Source: an uncultured Clostridium sp.
GTDB taxonomy: Bacteria; Bacillota; Clostridia; Oscillospirales; Acutalibacteraceae
Direction of reading: 5' to 3'
DNA length: 37,774 bases
NCBI GenBank assembly: GCA_902471875.1
Contig: CABRLN010000021.1
Span: forward strand, 1-37,774
Shown here: positions 33,163-37,774 of the stretch, in pieces
Layout of the letters: each line of letters opens with the position of its first letter
Position numbering within the stretch: the stretch's first letter is position 1
The notes under the pieces: model-generated
Told to the model about the DNA's origin: nothing
Databases searched by the model: none
The model's input: only the letters and a program-made list of their open reading frames with translations
Position numbers and translations under genes: made by a program

Positions 33163-33552
33163 ATGGGATTGTTTGATATTTTTAAGAAAAAAGAAAAAAC
33201 TGATGTTGAAAAATACTATGAAGAAAGGCAGCAAACACAAAATTACACTAGTCCAACACAGCAGTCATATTTTAATCCCCAGGGGGACAATTTTCAGTTT
33301 TTGGTTGATGATATTTTTACTATTACAGGTAAAGGTACGGTGGTAACAGGTAATATAAAATCCGGCACAATAAGTGTAGGTGACAGTGTAAATATTGTAA
33401 GAAACGGTATGGTTGTAAAAAGCACAACTATAACAGGAATTGAAGAATTTAAAAAATTATTAAAGACTGCACAGGTAGGGCAGAATGTAGGCATTTTATT
33501 GAGTGAAGTAAGAAAAAAAGAAATAGCTAAAGGTGACATTTTAACTAAATAA
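33163..33552 (+). CDS. Small stand-alone EF-Tu domain 2-like protein
   Basis: A 129-residue protein with no GTPase domain. Residues 1-40 start with MGLFDIFKKKEK, a basic and then Gln/Tyr-rich tail. Residues about 45-129 match the beta barrel of translation-factor domain 2: VDDIFTITGKGTVVTGNI (48-65), SGTISVGDSV and a closing KKEIAKGDIL. In EF-Tu this barrel binds aminoacyl ends and stabilises domain 1; here it stands alone. Proteins of this sort occur in Firmicutes, but I know no established role. AAAGGA lies nine bases before the ATG. It may be co-transcribed with the cysteine synthase gene, though no functional tie is evident. A strong terminator follows. Confidence 0.8.
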   Translation: MGLFDIFKKKEKTDVEKYYEERQQTQNYTSPTQQSYFNPQGDNFQFLVDDIFTITGKGTVVTGNIKSGTISVGDSVNIVRNGMVVKSTTITGIEEFKKLLKTAQVGQNVGILLSEVRKKEIAKGDILTK

Positions 33553-33565
33553 TTATATATCGGCA

Positions 33566-33604
33566 ACCGCCCTGCAAAATACCTTTTGGTATTCGCAGGG
33601 CGGT
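33566..33604. terminator. Bidirectional terminator between convergent genes
   Basis: ACCGCCCTGC (33566-33575) pairs perfectly with GCAGGGCGGT (33595-33604), with an inner AATACC/GGTATT stem. It is followed by GTTTATAT on plus and by an AT-rich stretch on minus, and serves the EF-Tu-domain gene and the HlyD-like gene. Confidence 0.85.
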
Positions 33605-33638
33605 GTTTATATAGCAGTGTGTGAAAGTAATTATATAA

Positions 33639-34883
33639 TTATTGCTCTTTTAAAGCATCGTCAATACCATTTAATAATGGCTCAATAAAGTATGAAAGAA
33701 TGCTTCGTTCACCTGTTTTTATTTCAACAATTCCTGACAAGCCTGATATTATATCAATATTTTCATTTTTGTTGTCCAATTCAACTATAACCTGATAAAC
33801 ATTTCCTATATTCTCAATTGTATAGGTGTCAGGACTTATGCTTTTAATTTTGCCGTTTACAACCCCATACTCAGAGTAAGAGTAGGCGTCCAGTTTAACT
33901 CTTGCTTCGTCACCTTCTTTAATATTTGCAATATCTTTATTGTTAATATAACATTTCATTTGCATTGGTACGTCACTTGGAACAATAGTCAGTAATTCTT
34001 TGTAAGGACTAACTATATCACCATTAGAATTGATGGCCATTTTGTTAACATAACCGCTTGTAGGAGCATATATTTTTTGATAATTACTTGAAATTTTTGA
34101 TTTTTGCAGCTGTGATGACAGCTCTGACAGCTTAGATTTTTTTTCTGAGTAAATAGTATTAAGCTCGCTTGTATGCTTTGTTTTATAATTTTTTACATTT
34201 AGTTCGGCGTTATCCTTTTCTATTTTCTTTTGACTTTCAATTTGCCTCTGGTTTTCAAGTTGGTTTGTATATTCTTCATTATTTTCATATTTTTTTCTTG
34301 TAGAAACAGCCGAATTATAGTCTAATTCAGCCGATTTCAATGTGTTTTGCAATGCTTGAAGAGATTGCATATAGTCATTTTCATTTTCAATTATAACCTC
34401 AAGATTACTTCTGCTATTTTTATCATAATCATCTAAAGATATTTCAGAAATTTTTGTTCCTGCAATAATTTTTTCATAAAGGTCAATTTCATCTTTAGTT
34501 ATGGATATTTCACTTTTTATATATGATATATCTGTTTGACTGTCGTTTGAATTTAGTTCAAGCAGCAGGTCGCCTTTATTAATATGTTGTCCTTCTGAAA
34601 CACTTATATTTTTTACAGTTCCTGATAAGTAGGATTGTACTGCAACCACGTCACCTTCGGGAGTAATATTGCCTTGTGCAGTAACAACAATATCTGTTTT
34701 TGCAATAACAGACCATAAAATTGCAGTAATAAATAGAATAAAAATTGTAAATATTATGATTTTTCCTGCCTTATGTGCAGGACGCTCTATTATTTCTAAT
34801 ATATCAGGCATAAAATCATATTTTAATTCATTATTATTTTTTTCATTATAACGTAATATATATTTTGAAATTGGGTTAATCAT
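33639..34883 (-). CDS. HlyD-family membrane fusion/adaptor protein of a type I secretion system
   Basis: A 414-residue adaptor that spans the space outside the membrane and works with an ABC exporter. There is a short cytoplasmic N-terminus, one membrane helix at about 41-61, a biotinyl/lipoyl-like half-motif (78-112), a long coiled coil (about 115-265), the second half-motif (about 270-300), and a beta-barrel part ending in GLSGIVEIKTGERSILSYF (381-399), the C-terminal HlyD signature of RTX-type exporters. In Gram-negative systems this protein docks to TolC; here no outer-membrane partner is expected. Its ATG overlaps the stop codon of the ABC exporter gene by one base (TAATG), so the two are translationally coupled. 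It ends at a strong terminator. Confidence 0.92.
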   Translation of the reverse strand: MINPISKYILRYNEKNNNELKYDFMPDILEIIERPAHKAGKIIIFTIFILFITAILWSVIAKTDIVVTAQGNITPEGDVVAVQSYLSGTVKNISVSEGQHINKGDLLLELNSNDSQTDISYIKSEISITKDEIDLYEKIIAGTKISEISLDDYDKNSRSNLEVIIENENDYMQSLQALQNTLKSAELDYNSAVSTRKKYENNEEYTNQLENQRQIESQKKIEKDNAELNVKNYKTKHTSELNTIYSEKKSKLSELSSQLQKSKISSNYQKIYAPTSGYVNKMAINSNGDIVSPYKELLTIVPSDVPMQMKCYINNKDIANIKEGDEARVKLDAYSYSEYGVVNGKIKSISPDTYTIENIGNVYQVIVELDNKNENIDIISGLSGIVEIKTGERSILSYFIEPLLNGIDDALKEQ

Positions 34884-37003
34884 TACACTTCACCTGTTTG
34901 TTGTTTTCTGTATAAAAGAGTATAAAGCCCGTTTCTTTTTAAAAGATTATTATGTGTATCATATTCAACAAGCTTGCCGTTATCTATAACCATTATTTTA
35001 TTTGCATTGCGCAGGGTTGATAACCTGTGTGCAATAATCAGTACTGTTCGTCCTTTGCAAATATCGTTAAGATTATTTTGTATTATGCTTTCTGATTCAT
35101 AGTCAAGTGCCGAGGTAGCCTCGTCAAATATAAGTATTCTTGGGTTTGATATAATGGCTCTTGCAATTGCTATTCTTTGCTTTTGACCGCCCGAAAGACC
35201 AATGCCCTTGTCGCCTATTATTGTGTCATATCCGTTTGGCAAGGCAGTAATAAAATCGTGAGCACCGGCGGTAATTGCCGCTTTAATAATTTGCTCTGCC
35301 GACGCTGTTGGCATATGTATTGAAATGTTTTCGCTTACTGTACCTGAAAACATATAGTTTTCTTGCAGCACTATACCAATTTGACTTCTTAGCCATAGTG
35401 GGTTTACTAACGAAATGTCTATTCCATCAATAGTAATTTTTCCTTTTTCAGGAATATACAAACGCTGTATTAATTTGGAAATTGTACTTTTACCCGATCC
35501 GCTTCGTCCGACAACCCCTATAATTTCACCTTCGTTTATTTTAAATGACATGTCCTTAATAACCTCCGGCAAGTCAATTTTATATCTGAAGGATACCTTA
35601 TCAAAGCAAATGTTGCCTTTTAGTGAAGGCAAATTTGACAAGCTTGTATTTGAAACCTGCTCAACAGGTGAATTAAAAATGTCACCTATACGTTTAACAG
35701 AAAGTGATGTTTGCTGGTACTCTTGCCACAACTGAACCAGTCTAAGCACAGGGCCTGTTACACGCCCTGACAGCATTCTGAATGCTACTAATGCACCAAC
35801 GGTAAAATCACCATTCATTACTGCTATTGCCCCAAAAACCAAAATTAAAAGCTCAAAGGTTTTTTGTATAAATTGGGCTATACTGTTAGAATTAGAGGAT
35901 ACCATAGAGGTTTTATAGCTGGCTTTAACATAATCAGCCTGTATATCTCCCCATTTTTCTTCAAAATTATCTTCAAGAGCAAACGACTTTATAGTTTGCA
36001 CACCATTTATAGCTTCAACTAAAAAAGACTGTGATTCAGCACCTGCGTTAAATTTTTCGTCCAATCGTTTTTTAAACATGGGTGTTATTATTGCAGAAAG
36101 AACTGCAAAAACAGGAATAGACGCTATAACCACAAAGGTAAGCGGAACACTGTAAAAAAACAGTATTACTATATACACAATTATAAAAAGTAAATCAATA
36201 ATTGTTGATAGGGGAGTGCCCGTTAAAAAATTACGAATACTGTCAAGCTCTCGTACTCGTGCTACAGTTTCGCCTACTCTTCTTGATTCAAAATATTTCA
36301 GAGGCAGTGCAAACAAGTGTTTAAAAAGCCTGTAATTCAAAATAACATCAATTCTGTTTGTCGTATGGGTAAAAACATAATTTTTTGCAATGCCCAGTAC
36401 TAGCTCAAAAATATATACAATAGCAATACCTAAGCCCAACGCACATAATGTTGACATGCTGTTATGGACCAAAACCTTATCAATAACCACCTGCGTCATA
36501 ACAGGTGTAAGAATGCCCAAGCACTGAATGGTAAATATTGCAATAAAAACCTGTATTAGCTGAGATTTAAACTTAAGTATTGTGGGAATAAACCATTTAA
36601 ACCCAAATTTTGTTTCCGAATCAATAATTTCTCTTTTTTTTAACAGCAGCGAAATTCCACTGTACTGCTTTTTAAAATCGTCATATGTAATCATTTCAGG
36701 ACTGCGTTTGTCAGGGTACAGTACCATTATTTTGTCATCTGTAACCTTTGCAGCAATAAAATATTTATCAGAATTGTCTTTAACTATAACCGGTCTGTTT
36801 ATTGATTTAATTTCTTCTAATTTAAGCTTTTTAAGTTTGCCATGCAATTTAAAAGATTTTGCAATACCCAATAATGCCAAATCGTCCAGCGGAAATGATT
36901 TTGTAGCGGTTATGTGCTCAATTTCCTGCTGTGACACCCTGACATTAAGGAATTTTGAAATTATAATTAAGCAGGCTAACCCGCTGTCAAATTTATTATC
37001 CAA
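34883..37003 (-). CDS. HlyB-like ABC exporter with catalytically dead C39 domain
   Basis: A 706-residue half-transporter, the same size as E. coli HlyB. Residues 1-125 are a C39 peptidase-like domain in which DCG is replaced by D6-S7-G8; the His position also looks lost (DKYFIAAK, 79-86). It should bind, not cut, its cargo, as the HlyB domain does. The membrane domain (about 140-420) is followed by the ATPase: Walker A GRSGSGKST (499-507), signature LSGGQ (603-607), Walker B ILIFDEAT (623-630) and H659. The start is TTG at 37003, with AAAGGG about ten bases upstream and no usable ATG. The gene sits between the RTX-like substrate gene and the adaptor gene. Export of an uncleaved C-terminal-signal protein is the likely job. 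Confidence 0.92.
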   Translation of the reverse strand: MDNKFDSGLACLIIISKFLNVRVSQQEIEHITATKSFPLDDLALLGIAKSFKLHGKLKKLKLEEIKSINRPVIVKDNSDKYFIAAKVTDDKIMVLYPDKRSPEMITYDDFKKQYSGISLLLKKREIIDSETKFGFKWFIPTILKFKSQLIQVFIAIFTIQCLGILTPVMTQVVIDKVLVHNSMSTLCALGLGIAIVYIFELVLGIAKNYVFTHTTNRIDVILNYRLFKHLFALPLKYFESRRVGETVARVRELDSIRNFLTGTPLSTIIDLLFIIVYIVILFFYSVPLTFVVIASIPVFAVLSAIITPMFKKRLDEKFNAGAESQSFLVEAINGVQTIKSFALEDNFEEKWGDIQADYVKASYKTSMVSSNSNSIAQFIQKTFELLILVFGAIAVMNGDFTVGALVAFRMLSGRVTGPVLRLVQLWQEYQQTSLSVKRIGDIFNSPVEQVSNTSLSNLPSLKGNICFDKVSFRYKIDLPEVIKDMSFKINEGEIIGVVGRSGSGKSTISKLIQRLYIPEKGKITIDGIDISLVNPLWLRSQIGIVLQENYMFSGTVSENISIHMPTASAEQIIKAAITAGAHDFITALPNGYDTIIGDKGIGLSGGQKQRIAIARAIISNPRILIFDEATSALDYESESIIQNNLNDICKGRTVLIIAHRLSTLRNANKIMVIDNGKLVEYDTHNNLLKRNGLYTLLYRKQQTGEV

Positions 37004-37029
37004 CTAAACCCATCCCTTTCAAAATAATA

Positions 37030-37143
37030 CTAAACACTAAATTAGCAAAGCGATATTTTTAAAATAGCTTTTATGTGGCTTTGTGTTGCTTATATAACAC
37101 AAAATCTGCTTAAAAGCTTACTGCTCATTTAATTAGTGTTTAG
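37030..37143 (-). promoter_or_regulatory. Three-tier nested hairpin in the exporter leader
   Basis: Outer arms CTAAACACTAA (37030-37040) and TTAGTGTTTAG (37133-37143), extended by three pairs after a bulge; middle arms AGCTTTTA (37066-37073) and TAAAAGCT (37111-37118); inner arms TTTGTGTT (37080-37087) and AACACAAA (37096-37103). All three are in register for one long RNA fold between the substrate stop codon and the exporter start. It could set the ratio of substrate to exporter, or be a ligand-responsive leader. Confidence 0.6.
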
Positions 37144-37154
37144 CATTAAACGTT

Positions 37155-37188
37155 GACCAAGCACAGATAGACTTACCCGCACTTGGTC
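37155..37188 (-). terminator. Hairpin after the RTX-like gene
   Basis: GACCAAG (37155-37161) pairs with CTTGGTC (37182-37188) across about 20 bases. On the minus strand it follows the RTX-like stop codon by about 15 bases. No T run follows, so it may be a processing or stability hairpin more than a full terminator. Confidence 0.4.
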
Positions 37189-37203
37189 TTAGTTATAAAG
37201 TAA

Positions 37204-37774
37204 TTATTGTTTAACCCAAATTTGCTGTAAAACCGACTGTACACCAACGCTGTCTTGTTGAATAGCATCTGCCCAAGAAATATTATTGCTTTGTGTATAT
37301 GACGCAATATTTTCAATAAGCAGCTGAACCTGATTGTTAGACAAGGTGTAGCCGTCGCTGCTGTTGATAGTTTCTATTTGATTTGCAGTGTCGGCAAACC
37401 AGTTATTAATAGTAAGAATATCGTTTGAATTATTTAAACAGATATTTAAATTATCACCATTACGATAGAATACAGTATTTAAAATATCAGCGTTTATTTG
37501 CAGTGTGTCATCACCGCCGTTGTCTTGAATTTGCACAGCACCGTCACCAGACGAGAATGTATAACTGTCATTTGTGTTTAAGCTGTTAAACTGAAGTGTA
37601 TCTTTGTCCAATGCAGCAACCACACCGTTGGCGAATTCAAAAATAAAATTTGAATGGCGGTTTGAGGAGAAATAATTCGATATATTTAGTTTGTCGCCTG
37701 TTTCTTTAATTTCAAGTACTAAATTCTGTCTATTTGCGTATACTTTTAGGTCCTCAATGTTTAATCCGCTTAGC
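37204..37774 (-). CDS. RTX / haemolysin-type calcium-binding-related protein, C-terminal part
   Basis: The frame is open from the stop codon at 37204 to the window edge, so only the C-terminal 189 or so residues are seen and the true start lies outside. Two diverged copies of the haemolysin-type calcium-binding-related repeat are visible: one ends with NLVLEIKETGDKLNISNYF and FEFANG; the second has NICLNNSNDILTINNWF and TINSSDGYTL. Between them is an RTX-like turn, DNGGDDTLQI. The last 50 residues are Gln/Asn/Ser-rich and weakly helical, as expected for a C-terminal type I secretion signal. The cargo function (toxin, adhesin, enzyme, bacteriocin) lies in the missing part. Its position directly upstream of the HlyB/HlyD-like pair, same strand, makes it their probable substrate. 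An internal GTG at 37623 is unlikely to be a real start, because the repeat continues upstream of it. Confidence 0.85.
   Translation of the reverse strand, partial: LSGLNIEDLKVYANRQNLVLEIKETGDKLNISNYFSSNRHSNFIFEFANGVVAALDKDTLQFNSLNTNDSYTFSSGDGAVQIQDNGGDDTLQINADILNTVFYRNGDNLNICLNNSNDILTINNWFADTANQIETINSSDGYTLSNNQVQLLIENIASYTQSNNISWADAIQQDSVGVQSVLQQIWVKQ

Noticed and set aside
34883..37003. Bacteriocin-type processing exporter (active C39 peptidase)
   Set aside because: The catalytic Cys is Ser7 and the His position is not kept; the adjacent substrate has RTX-like C-terminal repeats, not a double-Gly leader peptide.
37204..37623. Complete 139-residue protein starting at GTG 37623
   Set aside because: The frame stays open to the window edge, and a further calcium-binding-related repeat is encoded upstream of the GTG.
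1..37774. CRISPR arrays, tRNA or rRNA genes, insertion sequences, prophage
   Set aside because: No regularly spaced identical repeats with unique spacers, no cloverleaf or rRNA-like stretch, and no transposase, integrase or phage structural protein was recognised; the 19-bp array has no spacers.

Overview
The window looks like the chromosome of a low-GC Gram-positive Clostridia, probably from the Ruminococcaceae/Oscillospiraceae group. The reasons are strong Shine-Dalgarno sites (GGAGG-like), AT-rich intergenic DNA full of intrinsic terminators, a catalytic GlgC paired with a GlgD-type subunit, a VanW-family wall protein, a SEDS protein carrying an FHA domain, and clostridial-type LeuC/LeuD. 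This is inference from gene content; there is no rRNA here to confirm it.

Layout. Positions 1-134 hold a degenerate 19-bp tandem repeat that runs into the stop codon of a membrane-anchored PP2C phosphatase (minus). Next come a VanW-family protein (minus) and a plus-strand envelope cluster (3876-8823): MGDG/diacylglycerol glucosyltransferase-type enzyme, serpin-fold lipoprotein, flippase-like membrane protein and GT2 glycosyltransferase. A Crp/Fnr regulator (minus) is divergent from leuCD. After leuD lies a compact candidate small RNA with its own promoter and terminator, then a P-loop kinase with atypical codon use, an EF-G-like GTPase and a nitrilase. A glycogen block follows (glgB, glgC, glgD, glgA; 16291-22457), facing a Na/Pi cotransporter (minus). 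The minus strand then carries a wall-synthesis pair (FHA-SEDS protein plus class B-type PBP), a lipoprotein with a KPVIYLYP motif, and secA. A cysteine-synthase family gene and an orphan EF-Tu domain-2 protein are on plus. The window ends with a type I secretion locus on minus: HlyD-like adaptor, HlyB-like ABC exporter with a dead C39 domain, and the C-terminal part of an RTX/haemolysin-type calcium-binding-related protein cut by the window edge.

How the genes work together. GlgC/GlgD make ADP-glucose, GlgA extends the glucan and GlgB should branch it, although GlgB and GlgA both have substitutions at conserved active-site positions. The FHA-SEDS/PBP pair is a glycan polymerase with its transpeptidase; the FHA domain and the PP2C phosphatase suggest Ser/Thr phosphorylation control, but no kinase gene is visible here. 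The right-end locus is a self-consistent exporter-plus-substrate unit of a kind best known from Gram-negative bacteria. It is the most interesting part of the window, together with the long nested hairpin between substrate and exporter genes.

Several starts are placed downstream of the longest possible reading frame because a good ribosome binding site and the family's usual N-terminus agree there. No tRNA, rRNA, CRISPR array, prophage or insertion sequence was recognised.
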